64,000 nucleotides of DNA from Solimicrobium sp040544425 (GCA_040544425.1 JBEONO010000007.1:1-64000); one strand, 5' to 3'; shown: positions 34,397-44,147, numbered from the stretch's first letter. Translations and numbers: made by a program. The notes: generated from the letters alone by a model not told the origin.

Positions 34397-35515
34397 TTAT
34401 TTCGCAGCCAGGCCTTGCGCAGTCAGTGGCACACCGGATGTTGAGCCAACTACACCCAGCGAACCATTTTGATTGATACGGAAGCCGCTGATCGTGCTGT
34501 TGCCGTTATTGAGTGAATACAGATATTCACTGCCGCGCGACTGTGCCAGGTCGATCGGATGCGTGCCTGCTCCAATCAAAGCGGTTTGTCCATTGCTGTT
34601 GAGCAGCTTGATATGACCGTCTTTCGACACGGCATAACCAGACAATACGCCACTGGCGGCGTCGGATGTATAGATGAAACGCCCATCGCGGGTCGCAATC
34701 AGCCAGCAGGCGGCAGTATATTGTGTGGCGATGGATTTGGAAACGATATTGGCCGTGTCGCCATCGAGTACATAGGATGAAACCGAACTGGCATTGGGCG
34801 CCCCACCGGCAGCTTCGGAGACAAAGAATTCATGATGTCTGCCAAAGTCAAAACCGTAAGGGGTAGGAGTTGGCGAGGCATAGGTCGAAGCAGGACTAAG
34901 TTTGCCATCATCGGCGACCGCGTAAATGACGATATTGCCGCTTGCTTTTTCGGTGACGACCAGCTGGTCGCCATCCGGGCTGAAACTGACTTGAGCGCCG
35001 CCGACATTGCTGCCCAGGCTCACAGTTGAACCAGCAATCGATTTCAGTTTGCCCTGGCGAGTCAGCCAGAATCCGGAGACAGTGCTGTCACCCGCGTTCA
35101 ATACATACACCAAACCATGATGTTCAGTCACGCTGACCGGCGTTTTTCCACCAGTGGCCTGCTTATCAGTCAATTGCAAGCCATCGTCATCACTGGCAAA
35201 TACGGACAGATCGTTACTACCCGCGTTCACGACAAACAGCCATCGCCCACTGCGGTCGAAACTGACTGAACCCTGACTGCCCAGTCCGGTGCCGGAGCCG
35301 CTACCACCGGTATTATATTGACCGGCCGTAATCAACGCGCCGTCTCTGGTGCGATTGAATGCTATCACCGCGTTGCCGGATACGGCATTGCTCATGGTAT
35401 AAACGACGCCAGCGAATTGCTCATGCGCGATAACTGGCGCAGACAGTACGGCCAGTGCAAGTCCGCACGAGGCTACTAAAGTAGACAATTTAAATTTCAA
35501 AGATAGTGATTGCAT
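34397..35515 (-). CDS. secreted lactonase-like seven-bladed beta-propeller protein
   Basis: The product has 372 residues. A signal peptide (about 1-30, ending APVIA) exports it. The mature protein has seven repeated blades with motifs such as GRWLFVVNAGSNDLSVFA, VYVLNAGDSTVSGFWL and YLYSLNNGNSTISGFRI, matching the lactonase (Pgl/YVTN) propeller superfamily. Being exported, it is unlikely to act as 6-phosphogluconolactonase; a binding or structural role is possible. It lies alone between two terminators. Confidence 0.78.
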   Translation of the reverse strand: MQSLSLKFKLSTLVASCGLALAVLSAPVIAHEQFAGVVYTMSNAVSGNAVIAFNRTRDGALITAGQYNTGGSGSGTGLGSQGSVSFDRSGRWLFVVNAGSNDLSVFASDDDGLQLTDKQATGGKTPVSVTEHHGLVYVLNAGDSTVSGFWLTRQGKLKSIAGSTVSLGSNVGGAQVSFSPDGDQLVVTEKASGNIVIYAVADDGKLSPASTYASPTPTPYGFDFGRHHEFFVSEAAGGAPNASSVSSYVLDGDTANIVSKSIATQYTAACWLIATRDGRFIYTSDAASGVLSGYAVSKDGHIKLLNSNGQTALIGAGTHPIDLAQSRGSEYLYSLNNGNSTISGFRINQNGSLGVVGSTSGVPLTAQGLAAK

Positions 35516-35550
35516 GGCGAAACCCTCAGTTTGAATTGTGAATGAATAAA

Positions 35551-35586
35551 AAAAATGCAGGCCCAGATTGCATCCGGGCCTGCATT
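35551..35586 (-). terminator. rho-independent terminator after the retropepsin-like gene
   Basis: A stem of about 10 bp (ATGCAGGCCC with its complement) is followed on minus by a run of T (complement of the A-run near 35549-35556). It sits between the retropepsin gene (stop 35714) and the lactonase-like start. Confidence 0.75.
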
Positions 35587-35713
35587 GGTCGAAGTTTGTG
35601 TCGCTACCTTACAATTTATTGAAAATTTATTTTTTTGATTTTTGTGACTGAGCCGTGGCATGCATAAGCTTCCAGTCTACCTTTTACACAAGGTTGTTAT
35701 TTTAAAATGCAAT

Positions 35714-36268
35714 TCAGCGTTTGGATAAAACCAGATTGCCATTTTCAGTGGCGAATTTGAGCTGGCTCAAGGCACTCATGCCGATCAAGGTCGGCGAATC
35801 CTGAACAATGGAAAGCTCGACGTTGTAGAGTTCAAACTTGCCGATCTTCATCACCGGTACCGATTTGTTCAACATCTGGATACGGCCGTTGGCCGTTTCC
35901 GCTGCTCTGACCGTTACCTGTCCATTCACGATATTCATTTTCTGCGCCGTGCCCAGTGACACTGTCACAAAAGTTGCGCCGGTATCGATGAAGGCTGGTA
36001 CGGTCACGCCGTTGATACTTAAGGTCGTGCTGTATTGATGATTGCTGTTGGGATTTAAGGTGAGAGTGTTTGAGCCAGATAAATTGACGCCAAACTTTTT
36101 GCCATTCGAACCGGCCGGACAGACATCCTGCTGATAACTAATCGAGCCATCCGCCTGAACGCACTTTTGTATGGTGGACTCTTGCGCATGCAGCGGATTC
36201 GACAGCAGGCATAGAAAGAATTGCAGAGCGATCTGTGCTGCAACTGCATTTTTGGAATATGGTGACAT
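35714..36268 (-). CDS. secreted retropepsin-like aspartic protease with DUF4124-type N-terminus
   Basis: The product has 184 residues. After a signal peptide (about 1-28, ending LHA) a short domain KCVQADGSISYQQDVCP resembles the DUF4124 module, with a Cys pair. The C-terminal clan-AA domain has catalytic D95-T-G-A98 (PAFIDTGATFV) and a second conserved LIGMSAL motif, as in single-domain retropepsins that dimerise. It probably cleaves envelope proteins; the substrate is unknown. Confidence 0.85.
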   Translation of the reverse strand: MSPYSKNAVAAQIALQFFLCLLSNPLHAQESTIQKCVQADGSISYQQDVCPAGSNGKKFGVNLSGSNTLTLNPNSNHQYSTTLSINGVTVPAFIDTGATFVTVSLGTAQKMNIVNGQVTVRAAETANGRIQMLNKSVPVMKIGKFELYNVELSIVQDSPTLIGMSALSQLKFATENGNLVLSKR

Positions 36269-36398
36269 TCGGGCGCCTTTTGCCGTGACGAATCAAAGAT
36301 GAGAATATAGCTGGGTTCGGGCAGTTTTCAAATTTAATTTACTCGCGATATTTGCCCATGCTATCGTCCGGGATACAAAAATCAAACCTGGATCTGCA

Positions 36399-37742
36399 AT
36401 GCGCCTGAAAAATTTAGCGACACCGACCTGGATTATTCGAGCCGCAGCCGCAGGTGCAATCGCGACTGCTTTTGCGTCGACTGCACTGGCGACAGAAATC
36501 GGCGCATATTTTCCCTCATGGAGCGCGGACTCCAGTTTTCGCTTAAAGCATCTGGAACAATCCGGCCTGACCGACCAGCTGTCCTACCTCAACTACGCAT
36601 TCGAAAACATCTACCCAATGCCGGACGGGACTTATCGTTGCGATAATGGCAGCGACCTTGACGACCAGGGCGCGGGGCAGGGGATGCATGCCAGCCTCGA
36701 CTACCTGCGCCGGTTCAGCGCCGCGGAATCGGTCGATGGCAGTGCTGATGATGACGAACAGGCCCTGGCGGGAAATTTCAATCAGCTCCGGCAACTGAAA
36801 CAAAAACATCCGCAATTAAAAGTGCTGGTTGCTCTGGGCGGGTGGACGTGGTCGCGCTGGTTCTCAGCTGCGTCGGCGACATCGGCGCTGCGCACGACTC
36901 TGGTTGCGTCCTGCATAGATCTTTACATCAAGGGTAATTTGCCGCGCGTGCAGGGTCATGGCGGGGCAGGCGCTGCTGCTGGGGTGTTTGATGGTTTTGA
37001 TCTGGATTGGGAACATCCGGGTTTGCCCGGAATTGGTTACAACGTGTTCAGCGAGCGTGACAGGCAAAATTTCACTTTATTGCTGGCTGAATTCAGGCGA
37101 CAGCTCGACAACCTGAATCAGCAGCCTGATGCAAAAAATAAGCGGCGCTATCTGTTGAGTGCAGCGATCAACGGTTCCAAAGAAAATCTGCCCCACACCG
37201 AGCCAGCGCAGTACGCCCGATACCTCGACTGGATTAATTTGATGACCTATGATTTTCATGGCGCCTGGGATAAACATGGTCCGACCAGTTTTCAATCCAA
37301 TTTATACCCGGATCCGGGCGGCCCCGAAACCAGTATGCCGAGCATCGCTGGTGATGTGAGCCGCCTGCTCGATGCCGGTGTTCCGGCAGAAAAGATCGTG
37401 CTCGGTATTCCGTTCTATGCGCGCGGCTGGTCGGGCGTTGCACCGGCCAATAATGGCCTGTATCAAACTGCGCAAGGCCCGGCAGCGGCTGTTGAGGAGG
37501 GAGCCGAGAGCTACGCCAGAATTGCGGCCAAATCGCTGACCAGGTTTTACCACCCGGTGACCCGGCAGTTATGGACTTACGATCAGGGGACCTTCTGGAC
37601 TTTCGATGATCCTGTGGTGATACGAGAAAAGATTAACTACGTGCGGCACAACAAATTGGGCGGGATGATGTCCTGGTCTCTGGATCAGGACGACGAGCAG
37701 TTTTCCTTAACCAGAGCCATGCTGGAATTGCGGGTCAAATGA
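36399..37742 (+). CDS. secreted GH18 chitinase
   Basis: The product has 447 residues. A signal peptide (about 1-31, ending STALA) is followed directly by a GH18 barrel. The catalytic motif DGFDLDWE is at 198-205 with acid Glu205, and the SxGG-type strand is KVLVALGGWTWS. Substrate-binding residues include YDFHGAWD and the C-terminal MMSWSLDQDD. No chitin-binding domain is attached. It cleaves chitin to short GlcNAc oligomers outside the cell. It converges on nagX (8-base overlap) and opens the GlcNAc locus, but no GGTAT operator was seen upstream. Confidence 0.92.
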   Translation: MRLKNLATPTWIIRAAAAGAIATAFASTALATEIGAYFPSWSADSSFRLKHLEQSGLTDQLSYLNYAFENIYPMPDGTYRCDNGSDLDDQGAGQGMHASLDYLRRFSAAESVDGSADDDEQALAGNFNQLRQLKQKHPQLKVLVALGGWTWSRWFSAASATSALRTTLVASCIDLYIKGNLPRVQGHGGAGAAAGVFDGFDLDWEHPGLPGIGYNVFSERDRQNFTLLLAEFRRQLDNLNQQPDAKNKRRYLLSAAINGSKENLPHTEPAQYARYLDWINLMTYDFHGAWDKHGPTSFQSNLYPDPGGPETSMPSIAGDVSRLLDAGVPAEKIVLGIPFYARGWSGVAPANNGLYQTAQGPAAAVEEGAESYARIAAKSLTRFYHPVTRQLWTYDQGTFWTFDDPVVIREKINYVRHNKLGGMMSWSLDQDDEQFSLTRAMLELRVK

Positions 37743-38793
37743 CAATGCGCCAGAGGCGTATTGCCATGACCTTCATGATCACCGCAAACACGGCAGTGAA
37801 CGCCAATGAAAACATGAATGAGGCAAATTCCGGACTGACAGTCGACGCCAGCGGTGCTGCAAACAGCGCCTGATAAACTGCATCAAAAGCGCCGGTGCCA
37901 TACAGCAGACAGATCCCGATCCAGGACCCGGCGTAGGCAGCAATTGCATTGACGCCGAAACTTTTTCCCACTGCCGGCCAGTTGCGCTGGTCAATCAGAT
38001 AGTGCATCAGACCAATCGCCAGCATGCCGAATCCGGCGGTCCACAGAACAAACGATGAAGTCCACAATTGTTTATTCAACGGCAGCACCAGCGACCAGAG
38101 CGCGCCGAGAATCACGCAGGCCACGCCGGCCGACAGCAATTGACGAATTTGCCCGTTGCGCAGCCAGTCTCCCGCACGCACGCCAAGCAGCACCGTAGCT
38201 ACGGCTGGCAGGGTACCGAGTATGCCTTCCGGGTCATGCGCCAGATGCGTCACCGGGTCGTATTGGTAAGCGCGTGCACCGAGCAGCAGCGTGTCGATTG
38301 TGTCGGACAAATTGTGATTCGGAGCGGTCCCTGAAATGAGCAGCATCCAGTAGCCCAATAATATGGCCGCAATCAGCGCCCATTGGGTGCGCGCCTGATG
38401 CCAGGTGAGATGAATCAGTCCGACCACCGTGAAGCAAATTCCGATCCGCTGCAAGATGCCCATCAGACGAAACGCACGACCGTCAATCAGGAAGCAGGCG
38501 ATCAGGTGCAAAGCCACGCCGAGCAACACGATTCGCAGCCCGCGCAGGAGGACAGTTTTTTTGAGCTCGCTCAGACTGCCACCCGCCGCTATTTTTGAGG
38601 AATACGCCAGATTGATTGAGACGCCCACAATCAACAGAAAAAACGGAAAAATAAAATCAGCCGGATTGCAGCCATTCCATTGAGCGTGTTCCAGCCAGGG
38701 ATAAACGTGATCCCAGTCGCCCGCATTATTTACCAATAACATTGCCGCTACGGTCAGTCCGCGCAAGGCATCAATCGAAGAAAATCTGGCCAT
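37735..38793 (-). CDS. nagX: NagX-type inner-membrane acyltransferase-like protein (DUF5009)
   Basis: The product has 352 residues. It has about ten membrane helices and begins with the family signature RFSSIDALRGLTVAAMLLVNNAGDW, with a conserved Asp-Ala-Leu-Arg-Gly. The family is related to heparan-alpha-glucosaminide N-acetyltransferase and recurs in bacterial chitin/GlcNAc loci as NagX, where it is thought to help transport or modify GlcNAc. It follows the GlcNAc kinase by 38 bases on the same strand, so it shares that operator-controlled promoter. Confidence 0.88.
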   Translation of the reverse strand: MARFSSIDALRGLTVAAMLLVNNAGDWDHVYPWLEHAQWNGCNPADFIFPFFLLIVGVSINLAYSSKIAAGGSLSELKKTVLLRGLRIVLLGVALHLIACFLIDGRAFRLMGILQRIGICFTVVGLIHLTWHQARTQWALIAAILLGYWMLLISGTAPNHNLSDTIDTLLLGARAYQYDPVTHLAHDPEGILGTLPAVATVLLGVRAGDWLRNGQIRQLLSAGVACVILGALWSLVLPLNKQLWTSSFVLWTAGFGMLAIGLMHYLIDQRNWPAVGKSFGVNAIAAYAGSWIGICLLYGTGAFDAVYQALFAAPLASTVSPEFASFMFSLAFTAVFAVIMKVMAIRLWRIVI

Positions 38794-38831
38794 GGTATTG
38801 AGACTTGGTCTGGTAAAAGTGGAGTTTGGAT

Positions 38832-39710
38832 TTATGGTTTGGGCAGGACCAACAGCAAGGCTCCCGCAGCCGAGTCACCGTGGGCCGGAACGACGCGCCT
38901 GCTGATTGCGTCGGGGAGATGCACTGCGAAGGATTGCGCCAGGCCGCCGCACAGTGCGATCGGCAGGCTATCCGACTTATCGACTGCATGCGCGATTTTT
39001 ACAATTTCCTCGACCGCCTCCCGCATGATGCGCATCACGATTGGATTGCTGCCGTCTTTGGCATGCGCAACCACGATCCGCGCGAGTTGCGCATAGCTGC
39101 CCTGATTGGCCGCAGCCAGCCAGTTGAAGACCGCATCGCGCTGGCCGCCGCAATGCTGCAATAACGCGTCTGAAAATGCGCTGCGCGCTGCACGGCCATC
39201 GATCACCTGCTGCAGGTGATTCACTGCGCGCATTCCCAGCCACGCTCCACCGGCCTCGTCACCGCATGGAAATCCCCAGCCACCGACTTCGCAGCGAACA
39301 CCGTCAGTTGAAATCGATTCGCCCACGCTACCCGTGCCGATTGCAATGATGATTCCCGCCTGTCCCTGATGGGCACCCAGCAAGGTGGTGTAGGCATCGG
39401 TCTCCAGTCGCATCGTTGCAAAGCCCGGATTCTTGGCCAGGAAATTGGCAGCCCATTGCTTGTTATGCACACCGGCCAGGCCCATCCCGATGGCGATCTG
39501 TGCCAGTTCCGGCATTGCTTGCCCAATACTTGAAAACGCATTGCGGATCGCGTCTACAATCGACTGCCACGCAAAATCGGCGCCATTGATCAAACCGGAT
39601 GCACCAGCCGTGCCGCGCGCCAATTCAATACCACTCGCATCCGTGACTACCACCCGGGTGCCCGTTCCGCCGCCATCGGCGCCGACCATAAATTTGATTT
39701 TGTCTGTCAT
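38832..39710 (-). CDS. nagK: N-acetylglucosamine kinase, BadF/BadG/BcrA/BcrD ATPase type
   Basis: The product has 292 residues. The actin-like ATPase fold shows phosphate loop VGADGGGTGTRVVV (Asp12) and the second glycine-rich IIAIGTGSVG, then GWGFPCGDEAGGAWLG, which is typical of bacterial GlcNAc kinases. It should phosphorylate free GlcNAc at C6 for NagA. It is the first gene of a two-gene unit with nagX, under a promoter (39785-39813) overlapped by the GGTAT operator. The symbol is by function; sequence alone cannot exclude glucosamine as substrate. Confidence 0.87.
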   Translation of the reverse strand: MTDKIKFMVGADGGGTGTRVVVTDASGIELARGTAGASGLINGADFAWQSIVDAIRNAFSSIGQAMPELAQIAIGMGLAGVHNKQWAANFLAKNPGFATMRLETDAYTTLLGAHQGQAGIIIAIGTGSVGESISTDGVRCEVGGWGFPCGDEAGGAWLGMRAVNHLQQVIDGRAARSAFSDALLQHCGGQRDAVFNWLAAANQGSYAQLARIVVAHAKDGSNPIVMRIMREAVEEIVKIAHAVDKSDSLPIALCGGLAQSFAVHLPDAISRRVVPAHGDSAAGALLLVLPKP

Positions 39711-39784
39711 GCGAATTCAATTCTTATTCATAAAACGTCGCCGTGATTGCTTCGCAACGTTGATGTTGATTGGGAATGCAAGGC

Positions 39785-39832
39785 ACTGTATTCTGTTGCC
39801 TGTTGACTGTCAATAGGTATTTAAGTGGTATT
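39785..39832 (-). promoter_or_regulatory. promoter and GntR-type operator site 1 (kinase-nagX)
   Basis: On minus, -35 TTGACA (39813-39808) and -10 TACAGT (39790-39785) are separated by exactly 17 bp. The operator-like element, read on plus at 39816-39832, is GGTATTTAAGTGGTATT and continues into the -35 box, so a bound repressor would block the promoter. The same design recurs at sites 2 and 3. Confidence 0.8.
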
Positions 39833-39897
39833 GTTGCTGAAATTGGGTTCCCGTATTTATTTGCGCGCAGGTTTGGGCGCAGCTTTTTGGAATAGTG

Positions 39898-40605
39898 ATG
39901 GATAACGATTTTTCAATTCGCATGCCACCGGAGATACGCTCGGTCATGATTGGCGCGCATCAGGCATTGATCATCGATGATTTTCTGGTCGATCCAGAGG
40001 CGCTGGTTAAGATTGCCGCGCGAAGTCAATTTGAGCCCTATCCAAACTTTGAGGCGCGCAAGGGCTATCCGGGGATTCGTGCTCCGGCACCTGCTGCCTA
40101 CTCAGGTACGATCACGGCATTGCTTGAGGGGGTGATCAAAGCCAATTTTGGCGTGCCCGAGGAACTGGCGCTGCGCAAAAGCATGTGCGCATTTTCTCTC
40201 ACGACATTAGCGCCGGAACAGCTGGGTCCCTTGCAAAGAACGCCTCATTTCGACGCGAGCACGCCGCATCACATTGCCGTGTTGCTCTACCTGTGTGATG
40301 AGCGTCATGGCGGTACCGGTTTTTATCGGCACAATGCAACTGGTCTGCAGCAAATCACTGCAGATACCCGTGAACATTATCTGGATGTGTATTACGAAGA
40401 GATTAATGCCACCCATCCGCCACGGCGTTACTTCGATCATTCGACCGATCAGTTCACCTTTCTCGGCATGATACCGGCCAGGTTCAACAGGCTGGTCATC
40501 TACCGCGGCAGCCTGCTGCACTCGGCCTGCGTCAATCCATCGATCAGTCTGAACGCCGATCCGCGTTCAGGGCGGCTGACCGTGAATACTTTCTACGACT
40601 TCTAA
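39898..40605 (+). CDS. DUF6445 family protein, probable Fe/2-oxoglutarate oxygenase fold
   Basis: The product has 235 residues from ATG 39898 (an in-frame GTG is just before it). It has a HxD pair (TPHFDAS), a distal His (LLHSACVNP) and an Arg (GRLTVNTF) in the order of 2-oxoglutarate/Fe(II) oxygenases, on a jelly-roll-like strand pattern. The substrate is unknown. Related genes tend to sit beside TonB-dependent receptors for glycans. Here it lies between the GlcNAc kinase and such a receptor, and operator site 1 is 66 bases upstream, so it may be in the GlcNAc regulon. Confidence 0.7.
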   Translation: MDNDFSIRMPPEIRSVMIGAHQALIIDDFLVDPEALVKIAARSQFEPYPNFEARKGYPGIRAPAPAAYSGTITALLEGVIKANFGVPEELALRKSMCAFSLTTLAPEQLGPLQRTPHFDASTPHHIAVLLYLCDERHGGTGFYRHNATGLQQITADTREHYLDVYYEEINATHPPRRYFDHSTDQFTFLGMIPARFNRLVIYRGSLLHSACVNPSISLNADPRSGRLTVNTFYDF

Positions 40606-40640
40606 ATAAAAAACGCCCGGTACGAAGCCGGGCGTTTTCC
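40606..40640. terminator. bidirectional terminator between DUF6445 gene and receptor
   Basis: Stem 40610-40620 / 40628-40638 (AAAACGCCCGG and its complement, 7-base loop) has T-runs on both strands. It lies just after the DUF6445 stop and 18 bases from the receptor stop, so it serves both convergent genes. Confidence 0.88.
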
Positions 40641-40657
40641 TGTGGTCCTGCAGTGAA

Positions 40658-43291
40658 TCAGAACCTGGCTTTGAGACTCAAGGTATAAGTAGCCTCGCCC
40701 ATGAACGACCAGGCTGGGTAACCGACCTGCAATGGTGCTTTGACGGTGGTGTTGGTTGCCGCTACACCGTATTGCACATCGTCGGCCTTGTTCAGATTGG
40801 TCGCTTCAAACATCAACACGATCTTCGGTGTGATATTCCATCCTGCGGACAGATCCAGCTGGCCATAGGCAGCATGCATGCGGTTACCGTACCAGCCGGT
40901 TTCACGCAGCATATACTCTGAACGCCAGTTATAAGCGGTGCGCACAAAGTAGGCAGAAGTTTCATAGTAAGCCACCAGGTTCGCCGTATCTTTGGAAGAC
41001 TGTGTGAACAGATTGAGCTGATCCTGATAGCTGGCCGCAGGTGCCTGAGCATTGGTGAGGGTGAAGTTTGCCGAGACACCAAAACCATTATCGAAGGCGT
41101 GATTGATCTGCGCTTCCAGACCATCAATCGTGCCACCACCGGCGTTCACATACTGATTGACCGTCCAGTTATCCGCAGGTACCGGCAGATGGGGGGCGAC
41201 CACGCCAATCTGTTGATTGACCTTGGTGTTGGTGGTGATGAAGTTGTTGATATCTTTGTGAAAATAAGTCAGAGCAAGCAGATTGCCTTTGCCGTAATAG
41301 TATTCCGCGCCGAAATCAAACTGGGTTGACATGGTTGGTTTCAAGCCGACGCTGCCGTAGGTAATGGTTTGATCCGGCACATTGTCGGAGTAACCGCTTT
41401 CGTTCGACAGGAACATATTGTCAAAGTTTGGACGGGTCATTGCTTTCGCGGCAGCCAGACGGAATAACACGTTTTTGGTCGCATCATAGACAACGTTCAG
41501 GCTCGGCAGCACATAGTGATAGCTGGACGACTGGCTGACAATGTTATTGCTCCAGCCGTCGTTGGCACCACCGAGTGCGTCCGGAATATTGGTGCCATCA
41601 AATGCATAGGCCTTGCCGGTGACATTCGTGCCGACGTAGCGCAGCCCGGCGTTGCCGTGCAGTTTGTCCTGTTCAAAATTGAACATGCCATACAGGGCGG
41701 TGTTGTCTTCCTGCAGATCGCCGTAGCCGCTGCGTTCCGGCACCCAACCGATAATGTTCGCATTGGTGTTGGCCATCATGGCGTCGATATTCGGTTTTGG
41801 TGCTGACCATCCGTTCGGCCCCATGGCGATCGTGCCGCTGTACAGACTCGCTGAAGGCGCGACTACCGTGTTGGCAGAAAATACTGACTGGTCAGTCGAT
41901 TTCTTGAAGGTGTGCTGGGAATAGCGCACGCCGGTTTTGAACGATGTGATTGCGTCCCAGTTCAGATCCAGGGTCAGGTCCGCCTGGCCATAGTTTTCTT
42001 TGTCTTCATTCGGGCCGCGTGAAGTCGCCCAGGAACCGGCCGGTCCGGTGGTCGCCGGAAAATTTGCGACGGTGTAGGACTGGTTGGTGGTCGGAAAAAT
42101 ATGGATCTGCTTGCCGGTCGCATCAATCGTGCCGGTCCAGACCGGCAGGGTTTCACCTGTCACCCAGCTGCCGTATTGATAATTGGTCGTTTCAGACGTG
42201 CCGCCATCGGCTTTGGTGGTGCCGATCGCGCTGTCCAGTCTGAAGCCGTCACCTTTAAAATGTTCGTTCAAGGTCAGACTGTCTGAGGTCATCTGAGCAC
42301 GCCGCACCCAGGCTTGAACAAATTCCGGTGTGGTGTTGGCATTGGTTGTCACGCTGTGAGTACAGACGTTTGCCGCATTCACGCTGGTGCAGCTGTTGCC
42401 GCCGGAACCATCCTGAAAAATGTACTGGCTGGTGTTTGAATTGTCGCCGCTCAGTTTGAGCTTCAGGTAGTTCAGGTCAAGATCCAGGCCCTTCATCGGG
42501 CGAGCCTGCAAATCAATATTGAATGCGGTACGTTTGCGCTCCTGGACGAACGTGGTTGGCTCAACGTCCTGTGACCAACGTGTATCTGACTCGATACCGC
42601 GGCGGATGTATTCGCCCTTGTCGATCCCGGCACCAATCAAAGCGCCAAAGGTGTTGGCTTCATTTTTCCAGCTGTACAGACCCGAAAAACCTTTGTCCGG
42701 TTTGGTGCTGACACTTCCCTTGGCAACCTGGGCGCTGACAAATCCGGTATTGGCTGCCATATCCAGGGGTTTGCGAGTTTTGATAATCACCGTGCCGCCA
42801 ATCCCACCTTCGGTCAGATCAGCCTGAGAAGATTTGTACACATCCATGCCGCCGATCAATTCAGGTGGCAGCAGGGAATAATTAAACGAACGATCGACAG
42901 ATTGCTGGTCATACCAGCCGGTAGACGCGATGGTCTGACCGTTTAAGGTTGTATAAGTCATTTGCGGATCAGAACCGCGCACCGAGACCGATGCACCCTG
43001 ACCAAATGCGCGACCAACCGTCACGCCCGGAATGCGGCCCAGCGCTTCACCGACGTCGCTGTCCGGAAATTTACCTAAATCCTCGGCGGACACCGAGTCG
43101 ACCACGGCATCGGCATTGCGCTTGATATTTACAGCACTTTGCAATGAAGCCCGGATGCCCGTCACAACGACTTGCTCAGGTTGAGATTGATCTGGTGCCT
43201 GGGTAGTTGCTGTTGCCTGCTGCGCCTGTGCTGCCACGCTGAACATAAACATCGCTACGGCTGATGCAATTGGTGTTAGATTCTTTTTCAT
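40658..43291 (-). CDS. TonB-dependent receptor for chitooligosaccharide/GlcNAc uptake
   Basis: The product has 877 residues. The signal peptide is about 1-23 (VAAQA). A TonB-box-like region (EQVVVTGIRASL) is followed by the plug domain with GKFPDSDVGEALGRIPGVTVGR and GIGGTVIIKTRKPLD, then a 22-strand barrel ending in YTLSLKARF. This is the subgroup of glycan TonB receptors with the long plug signature. Location among GlcNAc genes and a copy of the shared operator at its promoter point to chitin oligomers as substrate. The TonB/ExbB/ExbD energisers are not in the window. The mRNA leader is about 200 bases. Confidence 0.9.
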   Translation of the reverse strand: MKKNLTPIASAVAMFMFSVAAQAQQATATTQAPDQSQPEQVVVTGIRASLQSAVNIKRNADAVVDSVSAEDLGKFPDSDVGEALGRIPGVTVGRAFGQGASVSVRGSDPQMTYTTLNGQTIASTGWYDQQSVDRSFNYSLLPPELIGGMDVYKSSQADLTEGGIGGTVIIKTRKPLDMAANTGFVSAQVAKGSVSTKPDKGFSGLYSWKNEANTFGALIGAGIDKGEYIRRGIESDTRWSQDVEPTTFVQERKRTAFNIDLQARPMKGLDLDLNYLKLKLSGDNSNTSQYIFQDGSGGNSCTSVNAANVCTHSVTTNANTTPEFVQAWVRRAQMTSDSLTLNEHFKGDGFRLDSAIGTTKADGGTSETTNYQYGSWVTGETLPVWTGTIDATGKQIHIFPTTNQSYTVANFPATTGPAGSWATSRGPNEDKENYGQADLTLDLNWDAITSFKTGVRYSQHTFKKSTDQSVFSANTVVAPSASLYSGTIAMGPNGWSAPKPNIDAMMANTNANIIGWVPERSGYGDLQEDNTALYGMFNFEQDKLHGNAGLRYVGTNVTGKAYAFDGTNIPDALGGANDGWSNNIVSQSSSYHYVLPSLNVVYDATKNVLFRLAAAKAMTRPNFDNMFLSNESGYSDNVPDQTITYGSVGLKPTMSTQFDFGAEYYYGKGNLLALTYFHKDINNFITTNTKVNQQIGVVAPHLPVPADNWTVNQYVNAGGGTIDGLEAQINHAFDNGFGVSANFTLTNAQAPAASYQDQLNLFTQSSKDTANLVAYYETSAYFVRTAYNWRSEYMLRETGWYGNRMHAAYGQLDLSAGWNITPKIVLMFEATNLNKADDVQYGVAATNTTVKAPLQVGYPAWSFMGEATYTLSLKARF

Positions 43292-43495
43292 GTAATCCCC
43301 GTCAATGATGGTCGTTATTCGACCTTTTTTTTAAAACCCTGACTCGTGCTAGTTTTGATTTCTCTGCATTGAAATCATTGTTTCGCCAAAGCCACCCGTT
43401 ACTACACGTCCCGTTCAAATCTGTTTGCAGCCGGTTTGCAAATCACAAAAGTATTTTGCTTATCCAGTTCGCGCATATTCCTGTGATTTATGGCG

Positions 43496-43543
43496 ACTGT
43501 AGATATCGGGAAAGTGGTTGTCAATAGGTATCTATATGGTATT
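43496..43543 (-). promoter_or_regulatory. promoter and GntR-type operator site 2 (TonB receptor)
   Basis: On minus, -35 TTGACA (43524-43519), a 17-bp spacer and -10 TACAGT (43501-43496) match site 1 exactly. The plus-strand operator at 43527-43543 reads GGTATCTATATGGTATT. A further AATGGTATTTATT half-like sequence follows near 43556. Confidence 0.8.
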
Positions 43544-44099
43544 ACTAACTCTTTTAATGGTATTTATTTTGGTTGAGCGCAACTTATGTTAAGTCATTGT
43601 TTATTAATGATTGACCAGTATTTTTGTTGCTGTATTTTCGCAACTGGTATTGTTGCCATTTACTTACTGTTTTTATGTGTTTCTACTTATTTGCAACAAC
43701 GGGTTTCGAAAATCAATTTTTGAGAAGACCAAATTCATTGAAGTGATTGCGCATCTTGCCGGCTGATCTGGGCAGATAAATTCCTCGGACAAACCAATGT
43801 CACAGGGGTGTGATCAGACGATCGACGAGAGCTGAAAATCACCGTCTTCGTGTATTTTGTCAAAGGTTTTTGAAAGCTGATTCTCATAGCTAAAATGGCA
43901 GATTTTGATTGGATTTTCAGCGCCACTGGCGGGGATGCCACGTCATCGCAAATTAACAGCTTTTGTGAAGAGAATTCGCTGGAATGACATTGCTGTAAAT
44001 ACTGGCGAACTTCAGTGAGCGGCAGTGACTGCGACAAATTTGCAAAGAAAGACTGGCCTGGACGATGCATGCCATCCTGAATTTTCCGTAAACTTTGAT
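43544..44099. other. AT-rich spacer with no convincing gene
   Basis: Between operator sites 2 and 3 there is a 111-codon minus-strand frame (43735-44070) and overlapping shorter ones. They show no family motif, no good ribosome site and no domain-like pattern. I regard the stretch as divergent regulatory spacing, possibly with gene remains. Confidence 0.4.
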
Positions 44100-44147
44100 A
44101 ACACCACTTAAATACCTATTGACATCCACTTTGGAAGAAAATACACT
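44100..44147 (+). promoter_or_regulatory. promoter and GntR-type operator site 3 (gntR-nagA operon)
   Basis: On plus, -35 TTGACA (44119-44124), a 17-bp spacer and -10 TACACT (44142-44147) drive the regulator operon. The operator, read on minus, contains GGTATTTAAGTGGTGTT and abuts the -35 box as in sites 1 and 2. The leader to ATG 44413 is about 260 bases. Confidence 0.8.

Noticed and set aside
43735..44070. 111-codon minus-strand frame in the divergent regulatory region
   Set aside because: No motif, no good ribosome site, and it overlaps another frame; kept only as part of the empty-region note.
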